Shown piece by piece: positions 15,640-23,493 of a stretch of 34,014 nucleotides of DNA. A model generated the notes under the pieces. That model was not told the DNA's origin. It searched no databases and saw nothing but the letters and a program-made list of their open reading frames with translations. Source of the stretch: Anaerolineales bacterium UBA1429 (GTDB lineage Bacteria; Chloroflexota; Anaerolineae; UBA1429). Made by a program: the position numbers and the translations under genes. Location: positions 12,883 to 46,896 of the forward strand of contig DCTX01000019.1 in NCBI GenBank assembly GCA_002329325.1. The letters are read 5' to 3'. Within the stretch, counting starts at the first letter, position 1; each line of letters begins with the position of its first letter.

Positions 15640-16433
15640 GACATCGCCGCCATCTCATCCTGGCCGCCCTGGCCGCGCTGGCGCTGATCGCCCTCCTGGC
15701 GGCGTGGTGGACGCGCCAAGGACAGGCGCGCCGCGAGACGTGGGATCAGATCCAGGCCCAGGGCGTGCTGCGGGTGGGTATGGACGCCAGCTACCCGCCC
15801 TTTGAGTGGGTGGACGAGAACGGCACCTTTCACGGTTATGACGTGGCCCTCGCCGAGGAGTTGGCCCGGCGCTGGGGGGTCCAGGTCGTGTTCGTGAACA
15901 TACACTTTGACGGGTTGTACGACGCCCTGTACACGCAGCGGGTGGACCTGCTGCTCTCCGCCTTGCCCTACGACGAGATGCTCACCCGCGACGCGCGCTA
16001 CTCCCAGCCCTACTTTGCCGCCGGGCAGGTGCTCCTGGTGCCGCAAGCCGACACGACCACCGAGGCGCCCGCCGACCTGCGCGCCGGCCGCGTGGCCGTC
16101 GAGATGGGGGCCACCGCCCACCAACTGGCCCGCAGCCTCGATCGCGACCGCGCCCTGGGGTGGCAGGTGCTGCCCTTCCGCGAGCTCGACGAGGCGGCGG
16201 CCGCCGTGGCCTCGGGCCAGGCCGATGCGCTGCTCTGCGACCGGGTGAGCGCCCTGGCGCTGCTGGCTGCCCATCCGCTGCGCATGGCGGGCGAGCCGCT
16301 GACCGACGAGCCCTTTGTGATCGCCGTCAGCCCCGATGCCCCCCGTCTGCTGCGCGAGGTGGACGCGGCGCTGGCAGACTGGTCCGCCGACGGCACCCTG
16401 CAGCGGCTGGCCCAGGAGTGGCTCATGCCCTGA
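15636..16433 (+). CDS. Family-3 solute-binding protein, membrane-anchored
   Basis: A 265-residue periplasmic-binding-protein family 3 domain (amino-acid type ABC importers or sensors). The N-terminal hydrophobic helix (about 6-25, ILAALAALALIALLAAWW) has no lipobox Cys, so it may be an uncleaved anchor. The signature GVLRVGMDASYPPFEWVDENG (PPFE) is followed by GYDVALAEELARR and DLLLSALPY. Binding proteins of this family take polar amino acids, opines or similar ligands. Its ATG overlaps the glycosidase stop by 4 bases. No permease or ATPase accompanies it, so it may feed a distant transporter or have a sensory role (inference). Confidence 0.87.
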   Translation: MRHRRHLILAALAALALIALLAAWWTRQGQARRETWDQIQAQGVLRVGMDASYPPFEWVDENGTFHGYDVALAEELARRWGVQVVFVNIHFDGLYDALYTQRVDLLLSALPYDEMLTRDARYSQPYFAAGQVLLVPQADTTTEAPADLRAGRVAVEMGATAHQLARSLDRDRALGWQVLPFRELDEAAAAVASGQADALLCDRVSALALLAAHPLRMAGEPLTDEPFVIAVSPDAPRLLREVDAALADWSADGTLQRLAQEWLMP

Positions 16434-16517
16434 TCCGCTCCCTACACGTCGGGCCGGCTCCCGCGTCGCCCCAACCTGCCCCAGACTCGTGCACGCCATA
16501 TCACCCAGGGAGTTTGC

Positions 16518-17207
16518 ATGTCGTCAGATCACCCGCTCGATGCCGCCGCCCTGTACGGACGCCTGTTCCGCGCCTATGGCCCCCAGGACTGGTGGCCCGC
16601 CGAAACGCCCCTGGAGGTGGTGGTGGGCGCGGTGCTCACCCAGAACACGGCCTGGCGCAATGTGGCCGTCGCCATTGAGGAGGTCAAGCGTCGGGGCTTG
16701 CTGGACCTGGAGGCTTTGCTGGGCGCGCCGGCCGCATCGGTCAAGGAAGCCATCCGTTCCTCGGGGTTCTACAACGTCAAGTATGAGCGCCTGCGCCACG
16801 TGCTGACTTTTCTGGCGGAGCGCGGCGGCCTGGCGGCAGCCGCGGCCCTGCCGGGGGACACCCTGCGCCCCGAGCTGCTGGCGGTGTCGGGCGTGGGGCC
16901 TGAGACCGCCGATAGCATCCTGCTCTATGCCCTGGGCAAGCCGTTCTTCGTTGTGGATAGCTACACCCGCAGGCTGCTGGCCCGCCTGGGCCACGCCTGG
17001 GCACAGCGCTGCCCCTATGCGGAGGTGCAGGCCTGGTTCACGCAGCAGATGCCGCCCGATATCGCCCAGTACAACGAGTATCACGCCCTGATCGTGCAGC
17101 ACAGCAAGGTGCATTGCCTCAAGAGGCCTGCCTGCGACGGGTGCCCCCTGGCTGACGCCTGCCCCGCCAGGCTCCCTCTGCAACCACAGACAAGTCACGA
17201 CGTATAG
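16518..17207 (+). CDS. HhH-GPD DNA glycosylase with Fe-S cluster (endonuclease III-like)
   Basis: A 229-residue base-excision repair glycosylase. It has LTQNTAW (40-46, the Gln-Asn wedge region), the helix-hairpin-helix LAVSGVGPETADSIL (about 121-135), catalytic Asp147 (VVDSYTRR) and a C-terminal four-Cys [4Fe-4S] motif (Cys200, 206, 209, 215). The Lys that gives Nth its lyase activity is replaced by Glu129 (GVGPE), so it should be a monofunctional glycosylase like the MagIII/archaeal endonuclease-III-related group, perhaps for alkylated bases. The first Cys spacing is five residues rather than the six of Nth. The start at 16518 follows AGGGAG. It is the first of three closely spaced plus-strand genes. 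Confidence 0.88.
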   Translation: MSSDHPLDAAALYGRLFRAYGPQDWWPAETPLEVVVGAVLTQNTAWRNVAVAIEEVKRRGLLDLEALLGAPAASVKEAIRSSGFYNVKYERLRHVLTFLAERGGLAAAAALPGDTLRPELLAVSGVGPETADSILLYALGKPFFVVDSYTRRLLARLGHAWAQRCPYAEVQAWFTQQMPPDIAQYNEYHALIVQHSKVHCLKRPACDGCPLADACPARLPLQPQTSHDV

Positions 17208-17279
17208 AAGGCGAACGCCGGGCGCATGCTCGCACCGACAGTACGCAGACAAGCATACGTGCTTGACACAGGAGGACCT

Positions 17280-17771
17280 ATGGATAGCCACGAGATGACA
17301 ATGCAGGGCACAGAAGCCGAGGCCACCGGGCGCGTGGTCGAGTTCGAGTTGCGCCTCCCCCGCCGCCAGGAGATCACTCTGCCCAGAGTGAGCGCCGAGC
17401 CGTTGCGCCACGCCGCCGAAGAGGTGATCCTGACGGGCATCGGCCTGACCGTGTTGGCAGGCCGCGCCCTGGTGCAGACGGCGCGCGCCGCCCGCCGCGC
17501 CGGCGAGGAGGCCGCCGAGCATCCTGGGCCCGTCGCCCGCGCCTTGCTCGGCCTGGTGAGGAAGACCGGCGATCCTGCCGCCACCCCCATCTCGCGCAAT
17601 ATCCCGGTGCTGCCGATCGCCGGGTACAGCGTCCTGGCCGCCGACGAGATCCTCCCCCGGCTGGAGAGGCTCTCGCCGGAGCAGCTGGCCGCCGTGCGGG
17701 ACTATGAGCAGGCCCACCTGCGGCGCGCCCCGGTGCTGGAGGCCATCGCCGCGCGGCTGGCAGCGGCCTGA
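17280..17771 (+). CDS. Conserved-looking small protein of unknown function
   Basis: A 163-residue protein, start chosen at ATG 17280 directly after AGGAGG. It has a beta-like N-terminus (GRVVEFELRLPRRQEITLP), an amphipathic or weakly hydrophobic helix (about 50-80, EEVILTGIGLTVLAGRALVQ) and a C-terminal module PIAGYSVLAADEILPRLERL with LSPEQLAAVRDYEQAHLRR. That module has the pattern Y-x-L-x-A-x-E-I-x4-L-x2-L seen at the ends of several actinobacterial and Chloroflexota helical proteins linked to gas-vesicle or lipid-body proteins. It ends 2 bases before the ArsA-like gene, so the two products may act together. The function is unknown. Confidence 0.75.
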   Translation: MDSHEMTMQGTEAEATGRVVEFELRLPRRQEITLPRVSAEPLRHAAEEVILTGIGLTVLAGRALVQTARAARRAGEEAAEHPGPVARALLGLVRKTGDPAATPISRNIPVLPIAGYSVLAADEILPRLERLSPEQLAAVRDYEQAHLRRAPVLEAIAARLAAA

Positions 17772-17773
17772 GC

Positions 17774-18949
17774 GTGCGCATCATCCTGTTCACAGGCAAG
17801 GGCGGCGTCGGCAAGACCACCCTCTCGGCCGCCACCGCCCTGCGCAGCGCCGCATGGGGCCATCGCACCCTGGCCATCAGCACCGACATCGCCCACAGCC
17901 TGGCCGATGCCCTGGCGACGCCTCTCGCCAACGAGCCGCAGCCGGTGAGCACGGCGAACTTGTGGGCCGCCGAGCTGGATACGGGCGAGGAACTGGAGCG
18001 CTACTGGGGCAACGTCAAGCGGCGCATCGCCGAGGTGCTGGTGGAGCAGGGCGTGCAGGCGCCGGTGGCGGGCGAGCTGGCCATCCTGCCGGGCCTGGAC
18101 GAGATCCTCGCTTTGGTGCGCATCAAGCGTTATGTCGAGCAAGGCATCTATGATGTGCTCATCATAGACAGCGCCCCCACCGGCGCCGCCATGCGCCTGC
18201 TGGGCGCGCCCGATCTGCAGCGCTGGTACGCGCGCCACCTGGCGGGCCTCTCCTCCGGCCTGGCCCGGCTGCTGCTGCCCACCGTGCAGAAGGCCACCAA
18301 GCTGCCCCTGAGCGAGGCGCTGATCCAGGGCCAGATCCAGCAGCTCTTTGACGAGGTCAAGCGGCTGCGCGAGATGCTGACCGACGGCGCGATGACCTCG
18401 GTGCGGCTGGTGCTCAACCCCGATCACCTCTCGGTGCAAGAGACCCAGCGGGCCTACACCTACATGAGCCTGTTCGGCCTCTCGGTGGATGGTGTCTTTG
18501 TGAACCGCGTCCTGCCGCCCGAGGTCCACGACCCGTTCTTCGCCCACTGGAAGGCCGATCAGGCGAGCCACCTGGATCGGGTGGCCGAGACCTTTGCGCC
18601 GTTGCCGGTCTTTCAGGTCTCCCTCATGCGGCGCGAGGTGGTGGGCGTCGAGGCCCTGGCCGAACTGGCCCAGGCGCTCTATGGCGAAACCGACCCCGCC
18701 AGGCCCCTTTCGCAGGAGCAGCCGCTGCGCTTCGCCTCAGAAGATGGCCACTATATCCTGGCGTTGCGGCTGGCGGGGGTCGAGGCGGGCGCCATCGAGC
18801 TGGAGAAGGATGGCGACGAGCTGCGCGTGCGCCTGGGCCACTTTCGGCGCACGCTGATGCTGCCCCAGGTGCTGGCCGCCCTGGAGCCGGCCTGGGCCGC
18901 CATCGAAGGCCAGGAGCTGCGGGTCGCCTTTCGCGAGCCGGGGGCGTAG
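17774..18949 (+). CDS. ArsA/Get3-like ATPase with HSP20-like C-terminal domain
   Basis: A 391-residue SIMIBI-class ATPase of the arsenite-pump/tail-anchored-protein-targeting group. Motifs are the deviant P-loop GKGGVGKTT (8-16) and the switch region DSAPTGAAMRLL (Asp132). A C-terminal alpha-crystallin-like domain (about 315-391, QPLRFASEDGHYILALRL onward) marks the bacterial ArsA-HSP20 subfamily rather than the tandem ArsA of ars operons. The start is GTG at 17774, 2 bases after the upstream stop. There is no arsB, arsC or arsR in the window, so arsenite export is unlikely; a targeting or chaperone role is more plausible (inference). Confidence 0.88.
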   Translation: MRIILFTGKGGVGKTTLSAATALRSAAWGHRTLAISTDIAHSLADALATPLANEPQPVSTANLWAAELDTGEELERYWGNVKRRIAEVLVEQGVQAPVAGELAILPGLDEILALVRIKRYVEQGIYDVLIIDSAPTGAAMRLLGAPDLQRWYARHLAGLSSGLARLLLPTVQKATKLPLSEALIQGQIQQLFDEVKRLREMLTDGAMTSVRLVLNPDHLSVQETQRAYTYMSLFGLSVDGVFVNRVLPPEVHDPFFAHWKADQASHLDRVAETFAPLPVFQVSLMRREVVGVEALAELAQALYGETDPARPLSQEQPLRFASEDGHYILALRLAGVEAGAIELEKDGDELRVRLGHFRRTLMLPQVLAALEPAWAAIEGQELRVAFREPGA

Positions 18950-18953
18950 CGCC

Positions 18954-20075
18954 CTACCTCCCCATCGGGGGATCGCCCCAATCGGGCACGGGCAACGGCT
19001 CGCCATCTCGCAGCGCCGATTGATGGGCGACGATGCCGGGCGCCAGATAGCGCACCGCCTCCCACACGTGGATGCGCGGCAGCCGCTGGCGGGCGCAGGC
19101 GGTGACGAACTCGTGCACCAGGTAGGCGTGGGAGCCGCCGTGCCCGCCCAGGTCCTCGGCCAGGGGCGCCGGCAGCGGCTCGCCCACGCCGCTCAGGTCC
19201 AGCGACTCCCAGCCCTGACGGGTGGTCCAGCGCGCGCCGGAGGGATCGCCGATGAAGGACGCCTCTGTGCCAAAGAGGCGAAAGCTCTCCCGCTCCGGGT
19301 GGCCGATGCGACGGAACTCGCAATGGCGCACGATGGCGCCGTTGCTCATGCGGTAGAGCGCCACCTCGTTGCCATAGGGGTTGCCCCAGTAGCTCTCCTC
19401 CGAATACCAGTCGTCCCCCGGCATGCGATAGCCCAGAGCCGAGACCGAGAGCACGTGGGCCTGCATGATCGAGACCATGCTGGCGGTGGCGTGGGTGGGA
19501 TAGTGCATGGGGATGCAGCCGCGCTTGTCGTCGCTCCACCGATCGCCCCAGCGGTTGCGCCACACCTCTCGCAGGTTCGAGGTTGGGCTGTCAGTATCGT
19601 GCCAGTACTCGCACTCGCCGTAGGTCAGCGCCCCGAAGGCGCCCTGAGCGGCCCGTTGGCGGCAGAACATGGTCTCCCGCCGAAAGAAGGTCGTCTCGCC
19701 CAGCATATAGATCTGGCCCGTGCGCCGCACCGTCTCCACCAGCCGGTCGCACTGCTCCAGCAGGGCGTTGCCGTCGGGGCCGTAGGTGGTGGGCACGGCG
19801 CTATAGACGTGCTTGCCCGCCTCCATCGCCTGCATGGCCTGCTCGGCGTGCAGCCAGGGCTGGGTGATGATGGCGATGGCGTCCAGATCAGTGCGGCACA
19901 TCTCGTCCAGGCTGGCATAGCATTCGGCGATGCCGTGCTGGCGCGCCACCGCCGCCATCCGATCGGCCCGCACATCGCAAATCGCCATGCGCGAGACCTC
20001 GGGATGCGACTGAAAGAGGCCCACGAACTCGCGGCCGAACTGCCCCAGGCCCACCAACCCCAGCGCGATGCCCAT
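18954..20075 (-). CDS. Gfo/Idh/MocA-family oxidoreductase
   Basis: A 373-residue NAD(P)-dependent sugar-type oxidoreductase. The Rossmann motif is GLVGLGQFG (about 6-14), with CDVRADRMAAVA at the second strand. The usual catalytic EKP motif is replaced by SAVP near residue 92 (GKHVYSAVPTTYG). The catalytic-domain Asp/His region reads GCIPMHYPTHAT. The substrate is unknown. The ATG at 20075 follows GGGGAGGT. It is convergent with the ArsA-like gene (4-base gap) and downstream of the nfnB-like gene beyond a terminator, so it may have a separate promoter that I could not identify with confidence. Confidence 0.87.
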   Translation of the reverse strand: MGIALGLVGLGQFGREFVGLFQSHPEVSRMAICDVRADRMAAVARQHGIAECYASLDEMCRTDLDAIAIITQPWLHAEQAMQAMEAGKHVYSAVPTTYGPDGNALLEQCDRLVETVRRTGQIYMLGETTFFRRETMFCRQRAAQGAFGALTYGECEYWHDTDSPTSNLREVWRNRWGDRWSDDKRGCIPMHYPTHATASMVSIMQAHVLSVSALGYRMPGDDWYSEESYWGNPYGNEVALYRMSNGAIVRHCEFRRIGHPERESFRLFGTEASFIGDPSGARWTTRQGWESLDLSGVGEPLPAPLAEDLGGHGGSHAYLVHEFVTACARQRLPRIHVWEAVRYLAPGIVAHQSALRDGEPLPVPDWGDPPMGR

Positions 20076-20095
20076 GCTTACCTCCCCAAAGACAA

Positions 20096-20131
20096 GAGCG
20101 CGGGCGTCCCCGGCCGGGGCATCCCGCGCTC
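20096..20131 (-). terminator. Terminator of the nfnAB-like operon
   Basis: A long hairpin: outer 9-bp stem (arm GAGCGCGGG at 20096-20104 with 20123-20131), with the inner palindrome CCCCGGCCGGGG. On the minus strand it is followed by TTGTCTTT, giving a usable U-tract. It lies 14 bases after the nfnB stop. Confidence 0.75.
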
Positions 20132-20145
20132 GTCATTCAACCGGC

Positions 20146-21585
20146 TCAGGCCGAGGCCGGCGCGTGCTCCTTCTGCCACGGCTCCTGCGCGCCGCCCTGC
20201 AGGTAGGCGGCGATGTCGTTGGCGGCCACCCGGCCCGCGCCCATGGCGCTGATCACCGTGGCCGCGCCGGTGACGATATCGCCCCCGGCCCAGACCCGCT
20301 CCAAAGTCGTGCGGCCGGTGGCTGCATCGGCCACCACCGTGCCGCGCCGCGAGCGCTGCAGCCCCTCGGCATCGCTGAACACCAGCGGATTGGGCCGCGT
20401 GCCTAGGGCCATCACCACCGTATCCGCCTCCATGTCGAACTCGGAGCCCTCGATGGGGATGGGGCTACGACGGCCGCTTTCGTCGGGCTCGCCCAGCTCC
20501 ATGCGGATGCAGCGAAGCCCGGCCACCACGCCCTTGTCGTTGCCAAGGACCTCGATAGGGTTGGTGAGAAAGTCAAAGACGATGCCCTCTTCCTCAGCGT
20601 GCTCGACCTCCTCCAGGCGGGCGGGCACCTCATCGCGGGAGCGGCGGTAGACGATGTGCACCTCCTGGGCGCCCAGGCGCAGCGAGCTGCGCGCCGCATC
20701 CATGGCGACGTTGCCCGCGCCCACCACCGCCACCTTGGCCCCCACCCTCACGGGCGTATCCCAATCGGGGAAGCGGAAAGCCTTCATCAAGTTGACCCGC
20801 GTCAGCAGCTCGTTGGCGCTATAGACGCCGTTCAGGTTCTCGCCGGGGATGTTCATCATGATGGGCAGGCCCGCCCCCGTGCCCAGGAACACGGCGTCAT
20901 AATCATCGAGCAGCTCGCGCAGCGAGTACAGCTTGCCGATCACGGTGTTGAGGCGGATCTGCACCCCCAACTGGCGCAGGTAGTCGATCTCGGCCGCCAC
21001 CACCGCCTTGGGCAGGCGGAACTCGGGGATGCCATAGACCAGGACGCCACCCGGCTCGTGCAGCGCCTCGAGGATCTCCACACGGTATCCCTGCTTGGCA
21101 AGGTCGCCGGCGGCGGTCAGGCTGGCGGGTCCCGAGCCAATCACGGCGATGCGCGCCTCGCGGGGCGTCGCCTTCTCGGGGGTGCGAATGCCTTGCTGCT
21201 GCTCCCAATCGGCGACGAAACGCTCCAGCCGCCCGATGGCCACCGGCTCGCCGCGCAACCCGACGATGCACTCGGCCTCGCACTGGCTCTCTTGAGGGCA
21301 GACCCGGCCGCAGATGGCGGGCAGGCTGTTCTTATCCTTGAGATACTCGACGGCCTGCCACATTTCGCCCTCGCGTAGGGCGCGGATGAACTCGGGGATG
21401 CGCACCTGGACGGGGCAGCCCGCCACACAGCGCGGCAGGCGGCACTGCAGGCAGCGGTTCGCCTCGGCCACGGCCATCTCGATGGTATAGCCTAGCGCCA
21501 CCTCCTGAAAGTTGTGGCTGCGCTCCCGGGGGTCTTGGGCCGGCATCGGCTGCCGGGGGGTCTGATTGGGCCTGCGATTGGTCAT
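20146..21585 (-). CDS. nfnB: NfnB / GltD-like flavoprotein (NADPH-dependent, Fe-S)
   Basis: A 479-residue FAD and Fe-S protein of the glutamate synthase small subunit family. The N-terminal Cys clusters (45, 48, 53, 57 and 92, 96, 102, 106) carry two [4Fe-4S] centres. The FAD-binding motif is IAVIGSGPASLTAAG (about 146-160) and the NADPH site is VVGAGNVAMDAARSS. GltA, its partner in glutamate synthase, is absent. Instead the gene overlaps the stop of a ferredoxin-NADP reductase-type partner by ATGA, the arrangement of NfnAB. In that enzyme the complex couples NADH, NADPH and ferredoxin by electron bifurcation in the cytoplasm. A stand-alone glutamate synthase-like role is the alternative. Confidence 0.9.
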   Translation of the reverse strand: MTNRRPNQTPRQPMPAQDPRERSHNFQEVALGYTIEMAVAEANRCLQCRLPRCVAGCPVQVRIPEFIRALREGEMWQAVEYLKDKNSLPAICGRVCPQESQCEAECIVGLRGEPVAIGRLERFVADWEQQQGIRTPEKATPREARIAVIGSGPASLTAAGDLAKQGYRVEILEALHEPGGVLVYGIPEFRLPKAVVAAEIDYLRQLGVQIRLNTVIGKLYSLRELLDDYDAVFLGTGAGLPIMMNIPGENLNGVYSANELLTRVNLMKAFRFPDWDTPVRVGAKVAVVGAGNVAMDAARSSLRLGAQEVHIVYRRSRDEVPARLEEVEHAEEEGIVFDFLTNPIEVLGNDKGVVAGLRCIRMELGEPDESGRRSPIPIEGSEFDMEADTVVMALGTRPNPLVFSDAEGLQRSRRGTVVADAATGRTTLERVWAGGDIVTGAATVISAMGAGRVAANDIAAYLQGGAQEPWQKEHAPASA

Positions 21586-22442
21586 GATCGACTGGTCTCC
21601 TGTGGCTGGGGCTGCTGGGCCGATTGCTTGTACAGCTCCAGGGCCCGCCGCTCCTCTTCGATGTAGAAACGTTGGCGACTGAGCAAGAGGTCCCAATCCA
21701 CCTGATGTCCGTCGAACTCGGGGCCGTCCACACAGGCAAAGTACGTGCGCCCCCCCACCGAGACGCGACAGGCGCCGCACATGCCGGTGCCATCCACCAT
21801 AATCGAGTTCAGGCTGACGATGGTGGTCACGCCAAAGGGCTTGGTGGTGAGGGCGATGAACTTCATCATGATGGCCGGGCCGATGCCCCACACGCGGTCG
21901 ATCTGCCGCCCGGATTCCAGCAGCTCCTTGAGGGGCTCGGTCACCAGGGCCTTGCGGACATAGCTGCCATCGTCGGTGACGACGATCAGCTCGTCGGTGA
22001 CGTCGCGCATCTTGTCTTCCCAGAACAGGAGCTCGCCGTTGCGCGCCCCGATGATGGCGATCACATGGTTGCCCGCCTCGCGCAGGGTGCGGCAGATCGG
22101 GTAGATGGGCGCGATGCCCAGGCCGCCGCCCACCAGCACCACGGTGCCATAGTTCTCGATCTCTGTCGGGCGGCCGAGGGGCCCGGTGAAGCTGGCCAGG
22201 CTGTCGCCCACCTGCATATCCTTGAGCATCAGCGTAGAGCGCCCGATCTCCTGGGCCACCACGGTGATGGTGCCGGCCTCCCGGTCATAGTCGGCGATGG
22301 TGAGGGGGATGCGTTCGCCCTGCTCATGGACCCGCAGCACGACGAATTGCCCCGCCTGCGCTTTGCGCGCCACCTCGGGCGCCTCGATCAGGTACTCCGT
22401 AGTGACAGGCGTGAGCGCCTGTTTGGCAAGAACGCGATACAC
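21582..22442 (-). CDS. nfnA: NfnA-like ferredoxin-NADP+ reductase subunit
   Basis: A 286-residue flavoprotein of the PyrK/SudB/NfnA type. It has the FAD-binding RIPLTI (44-49), the nucleotide-binding GGGLGI (105-110) and a C-terminal [2Fe-2S] site with Asp217, Cys222, Cys225 and Cys237 (DGTGMCGACRVSVGG...ACVDGPEFDG). The Asp plus three Cys ligation is the known hallmark of NfnA. The start is GTG at 22442 with GGAGG upstream and a consensus promoter at 22482-22509. Its stop overlaps nfnB (ATGA), so the subunits are made in step. It supplies NADPH and balances ferredoxin and NADH pools (family knowledge). Confidence 0.9.
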   Translation of the reverse strand: MYRVLAKQALTPVTTEYLIEAPEVARKAQAGQFVVLRVHEQGERIPLTIADYDREAGTITVVAQEIGRSTLMLKDMQVGDSLASFTGPLGRPTEIENYGTVVLVGGGLGIAPIYPICRTLREAGNHVIAIIGARNGELLFWEDKMRDVTDELIVVTDDGSYVRKALVTEPLKELLESGRQIDRVWGIGPAIMMKFIALTTKPFGVTTIVSLNSIMVDGTGMCGACRVSVGGRTYFACVDGPEFDGHQVDWDLLLSRQRFYIEEERRALELYKQSAQQPQPQETSRS

Positions 22443-22481
22443 GGTTCCCTCCTGCTGTGCACGATGGCCAATTGACAGTTG

Positions 22482-22509
22482 ATTATAGCCGCCTCAGAGG
22501 GCGCGTCAA
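22482..22509 (-). promoter_or_regulatory. Promoter of the nfnAB-like operon
   Basis: On the minus strand TTGACG (22504-22509), a 16-base spacer and a perfect TATAAT (22482-22487). The predicted leader is about 30 bases, just enough for the ribosome binding site. Confidence 0.82.
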
Positions 22510-22552
22510 AGCCCCACCTCGACGCGCTCGGTTCACCTTGCGTCGCACAAAG

Positions 22553-22588
22553 GGCCAGAGACGCCTTGCGTTTCGGCCGTCTCTGGCC
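22553..22588 (-). terminator. Hairpin terminator after the small-membrane-protein genes
   Basis: A perfect 10-bp inverted repeat (arm GGCCAGAGAC at 22553-22562 with 22579-22588), followed on the minus strand by CTTTGTG. It separates the five-gene operon ending at 22634 from the nfnAB promoter. Confidence 0.62.
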
Positions 22589-22633
22589 TGTCTCACTCGT
22601 TTGTTCGCCGGTCCGGCGTTGCGTCAATCGGGC

Positions 22634-22831
22634 CTAGGTCAGAGATAGGATCTCACGGACGGTGCCCAACACCAGCAGGCCCAGTCGGGCGATGCGTGAG
22701 GCGCCCAACTCTACGGGCGGCTCCTGATGCTCCTCGGGCCTGGCAGCCCGCGCGTACACCAATGCCGCCACGGCGCCCAGGACGGCGCCCAGCGTTACGC
22801 CGGCGATCACAAAGCGCATGCTGCGTTGCAC
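22634..22831 (-). CDS. Small single-pass membrane protein
   Basis: A 65-residue protein with one N-terminal hydrophobic helix (about 6-28, VIAGVTLGAVLGAVAALVYA) and a charged tail, reminiscent of short YtxH-like proteins but too short to assign. The start is GTG at 22831 with AAGGAGGT six to seven bases upstream. It is the last gene of the run and begins 17 bases after the preceding gene. The function is unknown. Confidence 0.7.
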   Translation of the reverse strand: MQRSMRFVIAGVTLGAVLGAVAALVYARAARPEEHQEPPVELGASRIARLGLLVLGTVREILSLT

Positions 22832-22848
22832 GATCTACCTCCTTCGCC

Positions 22849-23136
22849 TCAGGCGCGCTTCCAGACGCGGCGGAAGCCGTTCACCCTGGCCTGGATTCCC
22901 GCTGCCCACAGAAAGGGGGCGCGTATGGCCGCCAGCGCTCTATCGATGCCCTGTGAGAGCCGCTCTACAAAGGCGCGCGCATGGCGGATGCCGGGCCGGA
23001 CGCGCGGAAGGAACCCGCGCAGCCACTTGGTCACCTGGAGAAGGATCACCAGCGGCACCGCCAGGAGGATCAGCCACTCCAGGACCAGCAGGATCAGCGA
23101 CCAATCCCGGGCTATTGCGACCACATCGTAGAACAC
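22849..23136 (-). CDS. Small membrane protein of unknown function
   Basis: A 95-residue protein with a long hydrophobic helix or helical hairpin (about 12-38, SLILLVLEWLILLAVPLVIL) and a basic amphipathic C-terminal half rich in Arg. The start is GTG at 23136 after GAGGAGG. It lies between the DUF503 gene and another small membrane protein gene, with short gaps on the same strand, so it is an operon member. I recognise no family. Confidence 0.7.
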   Translation of the reverse strand: MFYDVVAIARDWSLILLVLEWLILLAVPLVILLQVTKWLRGFLPRVRPGIRHARAFVERLSQGIDRALAAIRAPFLWAAGIQARVNGFRRVWKRA

Positions 23137-23181
23137 GCTCGCCTCCTCTCGGATGCGTCCCCACCGGGCTCTCTCTGCATC

Positions 23182-23466
23182 CTATAGCAGCTCGGTCTGG
23201 TAATCAAGCAGCACCAGATCGAGGCGCTGCCGCTCCACGAAATCGACGACGTGCTGCATCACCTGCTGCACCACATCGCCATCGCTGGAGACACAGCTCA
23301 CCGCCAGAGTGGCCAGTTGCCAGCTATCCAGGTGGTCCACCTCTGCCACAGAGACGTTGAAACCCTGGCGGATGCGATCCACCAGCGAGCGAATCACCTG
23401 CCTCTTGTGCTTGAGGGAGCCGCTCTCCGGAATCTGCAACTCGATGGTGAGCAAGCCGATGATCAC
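23182..23466 (-). CDS. DUF503 family protein (YlxP-like)
   Basis: A 94-residue protein matching the DUF503 family in length and pattern (IIGLLTIELQIPESGSLKHK, RSLVDRIRQGFNVSVAEVDH and LATLAVSCVSSD). Family members form a small ferredoxin-like fold; the Firmicutes YlxP is encoded beside infB/rbfA, but the role is unproven. Here it sits outside that context, between OsmC and two small membrane proteins. The start is GTG at 23466 with AGAGGT upstream. Confidence 0.85.
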   Translation of the reverse strand: MIIGLLTIELQIPESGSLKHKRQVIRSLVDRIRQGFNVSVAEVDHLDSWQLATLAVSCVSSDGDVVQQVMQHVVDFVERQRLDLVLLDYQTELL

Positions 23467-23493
23467 GTGGACCTCTTCACCATCTCCACGACA

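Noticed and set aside
16524..17717. Minus-strand frame across the glycosylase gene
   Set aside because: Opposite to a well-supported HhH-GPD gene and the small unknown protein gene; no start signal.
17774..18949. Arsenite-resistance operon
   Set aside because: Only an ArsA-like gene of the HSP20-tailed type is present; no arsB, arsC, arsD or arsR nearby.
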